Source: Paenibacillus glycanilyticus
GTDB lineage: Bacteria > Bacillota > Bacilli > Paenibacillales > Paenibacillaceae
Length of the DNA: 64,000 nucleotides
Assembly (NCBI RefSeq): GCF_023715145.1
Contig: NZ_JAMBNP010000020.1
Span: forward strand, 1 to 64,000
Direction: 5' to 3'
Below are positions 1 to 7,701 of this stretch, in pieces. A program made the position numbers and the translations under genes. Below the pieces are notes generated by a model. It ran no database searches. It saw only the letters and a program-made list of their open reading frames with translations, and had not been told where the DNA came from. Every line of letters starts with the position of its first letter. The stretch's first letter is position 1.

Positions 1-122
1 CCCCCCTCAAGATGAGATTTCCCAATTAGTAAGACCCCTTGAAGACGACGAGGTTGATAGGTTCGGGGTGGAAGCACAGCAATGTGTGGAGCTGACGAAT
101 ACTAATCGGTCGAGGGCTTATC
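1..122 (+). rRNA. 23S ribosomal RNA, 3' end (partial)
   Basis: The segment carries the conserved tail of bacterial 23S rRNA, recognisable from GACGAGGTTGATAGG, GTGGAGCTGACGAATACTAA and TCGGTCGAGGGCTTA. The body of the gene lies outside the window. The mature 3' end is set at about 118-124 by comparison with the known Bacillus end; the exact base cannot be fixed from sequence. A 5S gene follows in the same orientation, so this is the distal part of an rRNA operon reading towards ctsR. Confidence 0.95.
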
Positions 123-131
123 CTAAACAAT

Positions 132-188
132 CCCCAAAAAGTGAAGTTAAGCGTTGCAGCTTATTCCGATTACTTTTCGGGGACCCCG
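132..188 (+). repeat. Hairpin repeat copy A in the 23S-5S spacer
   Basis: An imperfect inverted repeat pairs 132-142 with 172-182 (ten of eleven positions) around a loop containing AGCTTATTCCGA, followed by ACCCCG. A second copy with the same loop motif lies at 9616-9674 after pssA. The stems differ at position 6 (A-T here, C-G there), so base pairing is kept. Here it is transcribed inside the rRNA precursor between 23S and 5S. Function unknown; it could affect precursor processing or be a dispersed repeat. Confidence 0.7.
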
Positions 189-286
189 CAAGAAACTTAA
201 GGAGAACATTATTTCGCATCCAGTTTTCAAGGCGCAAATCCTGAAGCGTTTCTGCAAGAAACGTACTTCGAAAGCAACGCCTTACG

Positions 287-403
287 TTTGGTGGCGATGG
301 CGGAGGGGAACCACACGTTCCCATACCGAACACGACCGTTAAGCCCTCCAGCGCCGATGGTACTTGGACCGCAGGGTCCTGGGAGAGTAGGACGTCGCCA
401 AGC
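287..403 (+). rRNA. rrf: 5S ribosomal RNA
   Basis: About 117 nt beginning TTTGGTGGCGATGGC and ending near GGACGTCGCCAAGCA, with the conserved CATACCGAACACG loop and GAGAGTAGGACG segment of Firmicutes 5S rRNA. The ends pair (TTTGGTGGCG with CGTCGCCAAG). It lies about 165 nt after the 23S end and just before a terminator. No tRNA genes follow it, unlike some Bacillus rRNA operons. Confidence 0.95.
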
Positions 404-410
404 AATGAAG

Positions 411-440
411 AGCCTGTCGCATTACGCGGCAGGCTTTTTG
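411..440 (+). terminator. rRNA operon terminator
   Basis: GCCTGTCGC (412-420) pairs with GCGGCAGGC (426-434, one G-U pair) around a short loop and is followed by TTTTTG. It is a typical Rho-independent terminator directly after the 5S gene. Confidence 0.9.
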
Positions 441-922
441 TTTTCGCACACTTATCAACGGTTCATCCACAACCTGAACAGCTGATCCACATTGGGATCA
501 AGCTGCTTTTTTGTGTTGATATCCACATGTGAATAGTCGCTCAATTACAACTTATCTGCACATTGTAGATGAAGTTGTGTATAAATAGTGAAATCCCCTT
601 ATTTCATGCGCGTTTCCGCTCTGGATAACTGAATAGGCGGGTGGACAGTCGGCTGCTGCACGCAGCAATTCCCTCCTTTTGTCCTCATCCTGTTTATAAA
701 CCCAATATTTCTGTTTAATAACAACTTAGAGCCTTTGGTTTGCCCAAGCTTTTTGAACAAGCTTATGCACAAGTGTGAGTAGTCGGTGGAAAAAGTGCTT
801 AGAATACAGCTGCAGCGATGTGTTTATGGGACGGACTGTGTATAAATCACATCCATCCGCACCATGATAGATAATGGCGATAGTGTAATTGTTAAATTAT
901 CAGAAAATTGAAATTCCGTGTA
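440..922. other. Gene-free region with DnaA-box cluster
   Basis: No credible gene lies here. The AT-rich stretch has three exact TTATNCACA 9-mers: 576-584 and 837-845 on the minus strand (TTATACACA) and 763-771 on the plus strand (TTATGCACA). One-mismatch boxes lie at 463-471 (TCATCCACA) and 519-527 (ATATCCACA). By B. subtilis synteny this locus is oriC-proximal, where DnaA-box clusters that tune initiation are known outside oriC. No dnaA or dnaN is present, so it is not the origin itself. That DnaA binds here is inference. Confidence 0.5.
479..512 (+). terminator. Second terminator-like hairpin after the rRNA operon
   Basis: CAGCTGATCC (479-488) pairs with GGATCAAGCTG (495-505, one bulged A), then TTTTTT. 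It could be a back-up terminator for the rRNA operon. Confidence 0.6.
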
Positions 923-950
923 TTGACCTTTCCTGATTTTTGCGTATAAT
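923..950 (+). promoter_or_regulatory. ctsR operon promoter (sigma-A type)
   Basis: TTGACC at 923-928 and a perfect TATAAT at 945-950, 16 bp apart, lie directly upstream of the CtsR operator and the ctsR-mcsA-mcsB-clpC operon. Confidence 0.85.
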
Positions 951-958
951 AAAGTTAA

Positions 959-975
959 AGTCAAAGAAAGTCAAA
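959..975 (+). promoter_or_regulatory. CtsR operator (autoregulation site)
   Basis: AGTCAAA (959-965), a GAA spacer and a second AGTCAAA (969-975) match the known CtsR heptad direct repeat RGTCAAA-N3-RGTCAAA with no mismatch. A degenerate heptad, AGTTAAA, lies at 953-959. The site starts 9 bp after the -10 hexamer and so covers the likely transcription start, as expected for a repressor that autoregulates the class III heat-shock operon. Confidence 0.92.
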
Positions 976-1038
976 GTCAGTTGGGGCAGCATTTCCTTAA
1001 ATGCATCCACAGCTCATGTCGCCAGGGGGTTGGTAAAT

Positions 1039-1500
1039 TTGCGTAACATTTCCGATCTCATCGAGCAGTACTTGAAGCATATGTTGCAGGAAAGCCCGGA
1101 AGGCGCCGTTGAAATTCAACGCAATGAACTGGCAGACAAGTTTTCCTGCGTTCCGTCGCAGATCAATTATGTAATCAGTACCCGGTTCACTTTAGAGAAG
1201 GGATACATGGTTGAAAGCAAGCGCGGCGGCGGCGGTTATATCCGCATTCAGCGGGTAGACCTGCCGGCGCTTAAGACGATTCAATTCCATATCCATCAAA
1301 CGATTGGCGATTGTGTCGAGCAAAGCGTGGCGGAGGGGCTGATTTATCAGCTGGAGGAGGCAATGCTAATTACGAAACGGGAAGCGAATCTGCTTCGGGC
1401 CGCGGTTGACCGCGATACCATAGCCGTTAAGCTGCCGCTTCGTGATGAGATCAGAGCCAGGTTACTGCGCTCCATGCTGATATCTTTATTAGCCAAATAA
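1039..1500 (+). CDS. ctsR: CtsR, class III heat-shock repressor
   Basis: CtsR is a dimeric winged-helix repressor of clp genes, released on heat or protein stress. The 153-residue product starts at TTG 1039 (MRNISDLIEQ), behind AGGGGG at 1025-1029; upstream in-frame codons would add 33 residues that do not look like the family. The helix-turn-helix region is about residues 28-50 (CVPSQINYVISTRF), followed by the glycine-rich wing RGGGGYIRI (62-70). Arg62 matches the wing arginine that McsB phosphorylates in the Geobacillus protein. The C-terminal half carries the tetrahelical dimerisation and McsB-interaction region. It is first in the operon with mcsA, mcsB and clpC and should repress its own promoter through the 959-975 site. 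Confidence 0.95.
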   Translation: MRNISDLIEQYLKHMLQESPEGAVEIQRNELADKFSCVPSQINYVISTRFTLEKGYMVESKRGGGGYIRIQRVDLPALKTIQFHIHQTIGDCVEQSVAEGLIYQLEEAMLITKREANLLRAAVDRDTIAVKLPLRDEIRARLLRSMLISLLAK

Positions 1501-1538
1501 GCGCCTGAGAAGGTTACACCGGAAGGAGGGGATTCGGC

Positions 1539-2063
1539 TTGATTTGCCAGGAATGCGGCAAGAAGCCGGCAACGCTTCATTTTACGAAAATCGTGAACGG
1601 TGAAAAAACCGAATTTCACATCTGTGAATCCTGTGCGAGGGAACGGGGAGAAGGCATCCCTGGCGCTCCAAACGGGTTCTCTATTCACAGTCTGCTGTCG
1701 GGCCTTCTCGATTTCGATCCGAGCAGCACTAATGGCGCAAGCAGCGCCAAGCAACAGCAAATGATCCGTTGTGAGCATTGCGGATTAACTTATTCGCAAT
1801 TCAGCAAGATCGGCAGATTCGGCTGCAGCAACTGCTACCGCCAATTCTCCGACAAGTTGGATCCATTGCTGAAACGGGTACATGGCAATACGGTACATGT
1901 CGGTAAAATACCGAAGCGTTCCGGCGGCCAAATTCAGTACAAGCGAGAGATTGAACAGCTGCGGCGAGATTTGCAAAGCCGCATTGAACGAGAAGAATTT
2001 GAAAGCGCGGCTCAGATTCGTGATCGAATCCGTGAGCTGGAGCGTAAAATAGTAGACCTGTAA
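1539..2063 (+). CDS. mcsA: McsA, activator of the McsB arginine kinase
   Basis: McsA binds zinc and activates McsB, coupling CtsR inactivation and arginine phosphorylation to stress. The 174-residue product has four CxxC pairs (Cys3/6, 29/32, 78/81, 96/99), forming two zinc-binding modules. A C-terminal UVR domain at about 136-170, rich in charged helix, is of the kind that docks onto ClpC. It starts with TTG behind GGAAGGAGGG at 1521-1530. It lies 38 nt after ctsR and 22 nt before mcsB, in the same operon. Loss of zinc binding through cysteine oxidation is a known way this protein senses thiol stress. Confidence 0.94.
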   Translation: MICQECGKKPATLHFTKIVNGEKTEFHICESCARERGEGIPGAPNGFSIHSLLSGLLDFDPSSTNGASSAKQQQMIRCEHCGLTYSQFSKIGRFGCSNCYRQFSDKLDPLLKRVHGNTVHVGKIPKRSGGQIQYKREIEQLRRDLQSRIEREEFESAAQIRDRIRELERKIVDL

Positions 2064-2085
2064 GGCGCACGAAGGAGGGTTACTC

Positions 2086-3165
2086 TTGGCGAGTCGTCGT
2101 TTCTCACAACAAGCGTTAAGCGATTGGATGAAGGGAGTTGGGCCTGACTCCGATATCGTCATTAGCAGCCGAGTTCGCATCGCGCGAAACTTGAGGCATT
2201 TTCCATTCCCGATGCTTGCTACCAATCAGCAGTCGCTTGAAGTGATGAATCAGCTTTCTGCAATAGGGCAATCCGGCAAGCTCGATCCAATTGGCCGTTT
2301 CGATACAATTATTTTATCGGAACTGAGCGAGCTGGAGAGAAGGGTATTGGTGGAGAAACATCTAATTAGTCCGAACCTGGCCAACGAGTCACGGGGAGGG
2401 GCGGTCATCCTAAGCGAGAATGAATCGGTCAGCATTATGATTAACGAAGAGGATCATCTTCGTATTCAATGCTTGTATCCGGGCTTCCAAGTCAAAGAAG
2501 CTTGGACGCTCGCTAATCAGATCGATGATATCTTCGAGGAGGAAGCCAATTACGCATTTGACGAGCGGAGAGGTTATTTGACCACCTGCCCGACAAATGT
2601 GGGGACCGGTATTCGCGCATCGGTTATGATGCATTTGCCGGCGCTTGTGCTAACTCAGCAAATTAACCGCATTTTGTCGGCTGTCACGCAGGTCGGTCTC
2701 GCTGTCCGGGGAATGTACGGTGAGGGCAGCGAAGCGCTGGGAAATCTGTTCCAAATTTCGAATCAGATTACGCTGGGGCAGTCGGAAAGCGAGATCATTG
2801 ATAATTTGCATGGGGTAGCCCGTCAGATTATCGAGCATGAGAGGGCAGCCCGTCAAAGACTCCTGTCAGAGTCCCCGCTTCGGGTTGAAGATCGGGTCAG
2901 ACGGTCCTTCGGGATTCTCTCTTATGCGGCAGTGATGGATTCCAAGGAATCCGCGCAGCGGTTGTCCGATGTAAGGCTTGGGGTTGATCTGGGATTGCTT
3001 GATCACATCACGAGTCAATCATTAAATGAATTAATTGTTATGACGCAGCCCGGGTTCCTGCAGCAGACGTTCAACGAAAAGATGAGCTCTGATCAGCGGG
3101 ATTACCGCAGGGCCGAATTAATCCGCAATCAATTGCGGGGTCAAACCGAGCATGGGGGTGCATGA
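2086..3165 (+). CDS. mcsB: McsB, protein-arginine kinase
   Basis: McsB phosphorylates arginines on CtsR and on damaged proteins, marking them for ClpC-ClpP. The 359-residue product has the phosphagen-kinase catalytic fold: SSRVRIARN (27-35, ATP phosphate contacts), NEEDHLR (120-126, catalytic acid), CPTNVGTG (168-175, the conserved Cys168 near the substrate) and RGMYGEGS (208-215). It lacks the long N-terminal domain of creatine kinases. The start is TTG 2086 behind GAAGGAGGG. The stop codon lies three bases before the clpC start, so the two are probably translationally coupled. Confidence 0.95.
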   Translation: MASRRFSQQALSDWMKGVGPDSDIVISSRVRIARNLRHFPFPMLATNQQSLEVMNQLSAIGQSGKLDPIGRFDTIILSELSELERRVLVEKHLISPNLANESRGGAVILSENESVSIMINEEDHLRIQCLYPGFQVKEAWTLANQIDDIFEEEANYAFDERRGYLTTCPTNVGTGIRASVMMHLPALVLTQQINRILSAVTQVGLAVRGMYGEGSEALGNLFQISNQITLGQSESEIIDNLHGVARQIIEHERAARQRLLSESPLRVEDRVRRSFGILSYAAVMDSKESAQRLSDVRLGVDLGLLDHITSQSLNELIVMTQPGFLQQTFNEKMSSDQRDYRRAELIRNQLRGQTEHGGA

Positions 3166-3168
3166 AAC

Positions 3169-5622
3169 ATGATGTTTGGACGATTTACGGAGCGAGCGCA
3201 AAAGGTACTTGCCTTGGCGCAGGAGGAAGCGGTTCGTCTTGGTCACAATAATATTGGTACGGAGCATATTTTGCTCGGCCTGATTCGCGAAGGGGAAGGC
3301 ATTGCAGCGAAAGCGTTAATCGGACTTGGTCTTGGGCTTGAGAAAATCCAGGATGAAGTGGAAGCTTTGATTGGACGCGGGCAAGAGCAGCCTACGAATA
3401 TTGCCTACACGCCACGCGCGAAGAAAGTAATCGAGCTGTCGATGGACGAAGCGAGAAAGCTTGGCCATACGTACGTAGGAACTGAACATATCCTGCTTGG
3501 TCTGATTCGTGAAGGAGAAGGCGTAGCGGCCCGGGTTCTGAACAACCTCGGCATCAGCCTGAACAAAGCCCGTCAGCAAGTATTGCAGCTGCTTGGCAGC
3601 AGCGAAGCGGTATCCAGCAACCATGGCTCTCCATCTAATGTGAGCACGCCAACGCTGGACGGCTTAGCGCGTGACCTGACCGCATACGCTCGCGAGGGCA
3701 ACCTCGATCCGGTTATCGGCCGCAGCAAAGAAATCGAACGCGTTATTCAGGTGCTCAGCCGCCGTACAAAGAACAATCCTGTTCTGATCGGTGAGCCGGG
3801 CGTTGGTAAAACAGCGATTGCGGAGGGTCTTGCTCAAAAGATCATCGCAAACGAAATTCCGGAGACTCTGCGCGACAAACGCGTAATGACGCTGGATATG
3901 GGCTCGGTAGTAGCCGGTACCAAATACCGCGGAGAATTCGAGGATCGTTTGAAAAAAATTATGGATGAGATCCGCCAAGCCGGCAACATCATCCTGTTCA
4001 TCGATGAGCTTCATACGCTTATTGGTGCAGGCGGCGCAGAAGGCGCGATTGATGCCTCCAATATTCTGAAGCCTGCGCTTGCGCGCGGCGAGCTGCAGTG
4101 CATCGGCGCAACAACGCTGGATGAGTACCGCAAATACATCGAGAAGGATGCAGCTCTCGAGCGCCGTTTCCAGCCGATTACGGTTGATCAGCCGTCGCCG
4201 GAAGAAGCCGTTCAAATCCTGCACGGCTTGCGTGACCGCTACGAAGCCCATCACCGCGTGAAAATTACGGATGAAGCGATTGTTCAGGCGGTAAAGCTGT
4301 CTGACCGTTATATTACAGACCGCTTCCTGCCGGACAAAGCCATTGACTTGATCGACGAGGCGAGCTCGAAGGTTAGACTTAACTCGTATACCGTACCGCC
4401 TAATTTGAAACAACTGGAGAATCGTCTCGAGGATATCCGCAAGGAGAAGGACGCAGCGGTTCAAAGCCAGGAGTTCGAGAAAGCGGCAGCCCTACGCGAT
4501 ACGGAGCAAAAAATCCGCGAAGAGCTGGACGTGACGAAGAACCAATGGAAAGAAAAACAAGGCCGCACCGATTCCGAGGTAACGCCTGAGGACATCGCGC
4601 AAGTGGTTGCAAGCTGGACCGGTATTCCGGTTAGCAAGCTGGCGGAAGAAGAGACCGAGCGTCTGCTCAATATGGAATCGATCCTGCATGACCGCGTTAT
4701 TGGTCAAGAGGATGCCGTTAAAGCGGTAGCGAGAGCGATCCGCAGAGCGCGTGCAGGCCTGAAGGATCCGAAGCGGCCAATCGGCTCGTTCATCTTCCTT
4801 GGTCCAACCGGGGTTGGTAAAACCGAGCTGGCCCGCGCGCTGGCGGAAGCCATGTTCGGCGACGAGAATGCGGTTATCCGCATCGATATGTCGGAGTACA
4901 TGGAGAAACACTCCACGTCCCGTCTCGTCGGAGCTCCTCCGGGATATGTCGGCTACGAAGAAGGCGGTCAATTGACCGAAAAAGTACGCCGCAAACCATA
5001 TTCCGTTGTCCTCCTCGACGAAATCGAGAAGGCCCATCCGGAAGTGTTCAACATCCTGCTGCAAGTGCTGGAAGACGGCCGTTTGACCGATTCCAAAGGC
5101 AGAGTGGTTGACTTCCGCAATACGCTGATCATTATGACGTCGAACGTTGGCGCGGATCAGATCAAACGCAACTCTTCGCTTGGCTTTACCGCGGTACAGG
5201 ATTCGGGCCGCGAGTTCAACCAAATGAGAGACAAAGTAATGGCCGAGCTGAAGAAAAGCTTCCGTCCGGAGTTCCTGAACCGGATCGACGAAACGATTGT
5301 GTTCCACTCTCTGGAGCAAGAGCATATCGCTCAAATCGTAACGCTGATGTCCGACGAGCTTCGCAAACGGCTGCGTGAGCAAGAGGTGGACTTCATTCTC
5401 ACGGATGCCGCGAAGGCATTCCTGGCGAAGGAAGGCTTCGATCCTCAGTATGGCGCGCGTCCGCTGCGCCGTGCGATTCAGAAGCATATCGAAGACCGTC
5501 TTTCCGAAGAGCTCTTGCTTGGCAAAATCCGCAAAGGCGACTCCTTCACGATTGACGAGAAGGACGGCGAACTGACGGTAAACAAAGCCGAGGCTGTCTC
5601 GGAAGAGCCGGCTGCGAAATAA
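3169..5622 (+). CDS. clpC: ClpC, AAA+ unfoldase of the ClpCP protease
   Basis: ClpC unfolds substrates, including arginine-phosphorylated proteins, and feeds them to ClpP. The 817-residue product has two N-terminal Clp repeats (about 4-144), a first AAA+ module with Walker A GEPGVGKT (208-215), a central UVR-containing M domain (about 415-480) that binds McsA/McsB or MecA adaptors, and a second AAA+ module with GPTGVGKT (545-552). The C-terminal part has the usual ClpC docking region. The start MMFGRFTERA matches the Bacillus protein; ATG 3172 is the alternative. It is the last gene of the CtsR operon, closed by the terminator at 5637. Confidence 0.96.
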   Translation: MMFGRFTERAQKVLALAQEEAVRLGHNNIGTEHILLGLIREGEGIAAKALIGLGLGLEKIQDEVEALIGRGQEQPTNIAYTPRAKKVIELSMDEARKLGHTYVGTEHILLGLIREGEGVAARVLNNLGISLNKARQQVLQLLGSSEAVSSNHGSPSNVSTPTLDGLARDLTAYAREGNLDPVIGRSKEIERVIQVLSRRTKNNPVLIGEPGVGKTAIAEGLAQKIIANEIPETLRDKRVMTLDMGSVVAGTKYRGEFEDRLKKIMDEIRQAGNIILFIDELHTLIGAGGAEGAIDASNILKPALARGELQCIGATTLDEYRKYIEKDAALERRFQPITVDQPSPEEAVQILHGLRDRYEAHHRVKITDEAIVQAVKLSDRYITDRFLPDKAIDLIDEASSKVRLNSYTVPPNLKQLENRLEDIRKEKDAAVQSQEFEKAAALRDTEQKIREELDVTKNQWKEKQGRTDSEVTPEDIAQVVASWTGIPVSKLAEEETERLLNMESILHDRVIGQEDAVKAVARAIRRARAGLKDPKRPIGSFIFLGPTGVGKTELARALAEAMFGDENAVIRIDMSEYMEKHSTSRLVGAPPGYVGYEEGGQLTEKVRRKPYSVVLLDEIEKAHPEVFNILLQVLEDGRLTDSKGRVVDFRNTLIIMTSNVGADQIKRNSSLGFTAVQDSGREFNQMRDKVMAELKKSFRPEFLNRIDETIVFHSLEQEHIAQIVTLMSDELRKRLREQEVDFILTDAAKAFLAKEGFDPQYGARPLRRAIQKHIEDRLSEELLLGKIRKGDSFTIDEKDGELTVNKAEAVSEEPAAK

Positions 5623-5636
5623 ATAAGCTAAGAACA

Positions 5637-5680
5637 AGGCTGCTTGAGCGAGGTTTTCCCCACTCAAGCAGCCTTTGTTT
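5637..5680 (+). terminator. Terminator of the ctsR-clpC operon
   Basis: A perfect 12-bp stem (AGGCTGCTTGAG at 5637-5648 with CTCAAGCAGCCT at 5663-5674) is followed by TTTGTTTT. It isolates clpC from the Fur-boxed promoter that starts 18 bp further on. Confidence 0.9.
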
Positions 5681-5691
5681 TCCCTATCTAT

Positions 5692-5719
5692 TTGACAATG
5701 AGAATCATTATCTTATATG
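5692..5719 (+). promoter_or_regulatory. Promoter with Fur box
   Basis: TTGACA (5692-5697) and TATATG (5714-5719), 16 bp apart, form a promoter. Positions 5694-5712 match the 19-bp Fur consensus GATAATGATAATCATTATC at 17 of 19 bases, covering the -35 and spacer. Iron-bound Fur would therefore block transcription of the monooxygenase gene downstream. The match is direct; the regulation is inferred. Confidence 0.8.
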
Positions 5720-5787
5720 CTTGATGTAATGAGATGAACTTGAATGTCTTTTTAACATAGAAGCTTGGGAAGATGGAGGGACTTGAA

Positions 5788-6144
5788 ATGATCGTTGTTA
5801 CGAATACGATAAAAGTTAAAAAAGGCCATGGCGAAGAGGTTGCCGAACGGTTCCAGAAAACGAAAGGCATTGAGCATACTGCCGGCTTCGTGCGCATGGA
5901 GGTTATGCTGACTGAAAGCCTTGTTGAGTATGATGAATTGAAGGTGTGCACAACCTGGGAGAACAAAGCTTCCTTTGAAGGATGGGTCAACAGCGACTCC
6001 TTCCGTCAGGCGCATGCCCATAGAGGAAATAAGCAGGCCGAGAGCGGAAAAGCGCAGGATGGCGAGGGGGAACGCATCATGCTGGGCTCCCATTTGACGA
6101 CGCACCGGATCCTCGTAGCAAGAGCGGCCGCGGCGATTGTCTAG
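5788..6144 (+). CDS. IsdG/HmoA-type heme-degrading monooxygenase
   Basis: The 118-residue ABM-fold protein resembles staphylococcal IsdG and Bacillus heme monooxygenases, which open the heme ring and release iron. The IsdG catalytic triad Asn7-Trp67-His77 is present with an offset of one: Asn6, Trp66 and His76, with the GFxxM segment before. The start is ATG 5788, placed 7 nt after GGAGGG (5775-5780); an ATG at 5773 would overlap that site. A near-consensus Fur box in the promoter supports iron-starvation control. It is a one-gene unit between clpC and radA, a place where B. subtilis has no such gene. Heme breakdown is inferred from the triad and the regulation; product chemistry cannot be told. 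Confidence 0.85.
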   Translation: MIVVTNTIKVKKGHGEEVAERFQKTKGIEHTAGFVRMEVMLTESLVEYDELKVCTTWENKASFEGWVNSDSFRQAHAHRGNKQAESGKAQDGEGERIMLGSHLTTHRILVARAAAAIV

Positions 6145-6177
6145 AGAAACTTATACTTTTTTATCTTTTAACAAATG

Positions 6178-6216
6178 CTTTCTTTATTCCGTTATGGAGT
6201 AGAGAAAGTTTTTTTT
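6178..6216 (+). terminator. Terminator of the heme monooxygenase gene
   Basis: A 13-bp stem including two G-U pairs (6178-6190 with 6196-6208), a 5-nt loop and eight T residues form a strong intrinsic terminator. Confidence 0.88.
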
Positions 6217-6323
6217 GTTACCTGGAATCAATTGGTCCGTACATTAGTTCGTAAGAAGGGGTTTATACCCTCTCGATAAAATGGTAAACTTTGAATGGTA
6301 ACGCTTGTTAAAAGGAGCCTTGT

Positions 6324-7691
6324 ATGGCAAAAATAAAGTTGAAGTTTGTATGCACTGAATGCGGGACGGAATCGCCGAAATGGCTGGGGAAATGTCCGGG
6401 CTGCCAGTCTTGGAATACGATGGTGGAGGAAAAAGAGACCGTTATCAAGACACAAGGTGTCGGTCTTCGTGTGGCTCAGACGAAAGAAAAGCCGAAATCC
6501 ATCATACATATAGAAAGTGGGCAGGAACCGCGTATTGAAACACGGTTGCAGGAGCTTAACCGGGTACTGGGCGGCGGCGTTGTGCCGGGCTCCCTTATTC
6601 TGGTTGGCGGCGATCCTGGTATCGGGAAATCCACGCTGCTTCTGCAAACCTCGCATGCTTTAGCATCCAAGGGATTGAAGGTGCTGTATATATCCGGGGA
6701 GGAATCGGTCCGGCAGACGCGTCTTCGCGCAGACCGGCTTGGTGCTCTGACGGAATCCCTGTTTGTGTTGTGCGAGACGAATATGGAGCAAATTAATGAT
6801 GCGATCGAAACGGTCCAGCCGGATTTTCTCGTCATTGACTCCATTCAGACGGTGTATGATCCAAATGTTCAGTCCGCTCCGGGCAGTGTCGCTCAGGTCA
6901 GGGAATGCACCTCTCATTTCATGCGCGTTGCCAAGATTAACGGAATTGCCACCGTGCTGGTCGGGCATGTCACGAAAGAAGGCGCTATCGCAGGCCCTCG
7001 GCTTCTCGAGCATATGGTTGACTGCGTGCTGTATTTCGAAGGAGAGCGGCATCATACATACCGGCTGCTGCGGGCGGTTAAGAACCGCTTTGGTTCCACC
7101 AATGAGATTGGGATCTTTGAAATGGGCGAAGAGGGGCTGCGCGAAGTGGCCAATCCGTCAGAGCTGTTCCTGTCGGAACGTCCGCTTGGCGTATCCGGTT
7201 CTACGGTTGTGGCCAGCATGGAAGGAACACGCCCGGTGCTTGTCGAGCTTCAGGCTCTTGTCGCAGCGACGAATTTCCCGTCGCCGCGGCGGATGTCGAC
7301 GGGGATCGACCATCACCGGATGGCATTGATTATTGCAGTATTAGAGAAGCGGATCGGCATGTTTTTGCAGACGCAGGATGCCTATTTGAATGTAGCGGGC
7401 GGCGTGAAGCTGGATGAGCCGGCCGTTGACCTTGCTGCTGCTGTCTCGTTGGCATCAAGCTTTCGGGATGCGCCTACGCGCCCCTATGACGTTATCTTCG
7501 GCGAAGTCGGGCTGACAGGCGAAGTAAGGGCGGTGTCCCGTGCCGAGCAGCGGGTGAAGGAAGCAGAGAAGCTTGGCTTCAAGCGGGTCATTATGCCGGA
7601 GAAAAGCTTAAAGGGCTGGAAGCCGCCGGAAGGCATCGAGATTATCGGCGTGAGTACGGTAGCAGAAGCGCTGTCCGCGGCACTTGGATAG
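6324..7691 (+). CDS. radA: RadA/Sms, branch-migration DNA repair ATPase
   Basis: RadA is a RecA-like hexameric helicase that drives branch migration in recombination repair and natural transformation. The 455-residue product has a zinc finger at Cys10, 13, 24 and 27, Walker A GGDPGIGKST (95-104), the family-specific KNRFG motif near residue 253, and a Lon-like C-terminal domain. The usual length is about 450-460. The ATG follows AAAGGAG at 6311-6317. The stop overlaps the region just before disA, so the two form a conserved pair; RadA is known to inhibit DisA activity in B. subtilis. Confidence 0.96.
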   Translation: MAKIKLKFVCTECGTESPKWLGKCPGCQSWNTMVEEKETVIKTQGVGLRVAQTKEKPKSIIHIESGQEPRIETRLQELNRVLGGGVVPGSLILVGGDPGIGKSTLLLQTSHALASKGLKVLYISGEESVRQTRLRADRLGALTESLFVLCETNMEQINDAIETVQPDFLVIDSIQTVYDPNVQSAPGSVAQVRECTSHFMRVAKINGIATVLVGHVTKEGAIAGPRLLEHMVDCVLYFEGERHHTYRLLRAVKNRFGSTNEIGIFEMGEEGLREVANPSELFLSERPLGVSGSTVVASMEGTRPVLVELQALVAATNFPSPRRMSTGIDHHRMALIIAVLEKRIGMFLQTQDAYLNVAGGVKLDEPAVDLAAAVSLASSFRDAPTRPYDVIFGEVGLTGEVRAVSRAEQRVKEAEKLGFKRVIMPEKSLKGWKPPEGIEIIGVSTVAEALSAALG

Positions 7692-7701
7692 GGGGCAAAT
7701 G

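Noticed and set aside
440..922. Chromosomal replication origin
   Set aside because: DnaA boxes are present, but there is no dnaA, dnaN or rpmH next to them and no clear AT-rich unwinding element; a secondary DnaA-box cluster is the safer reading.
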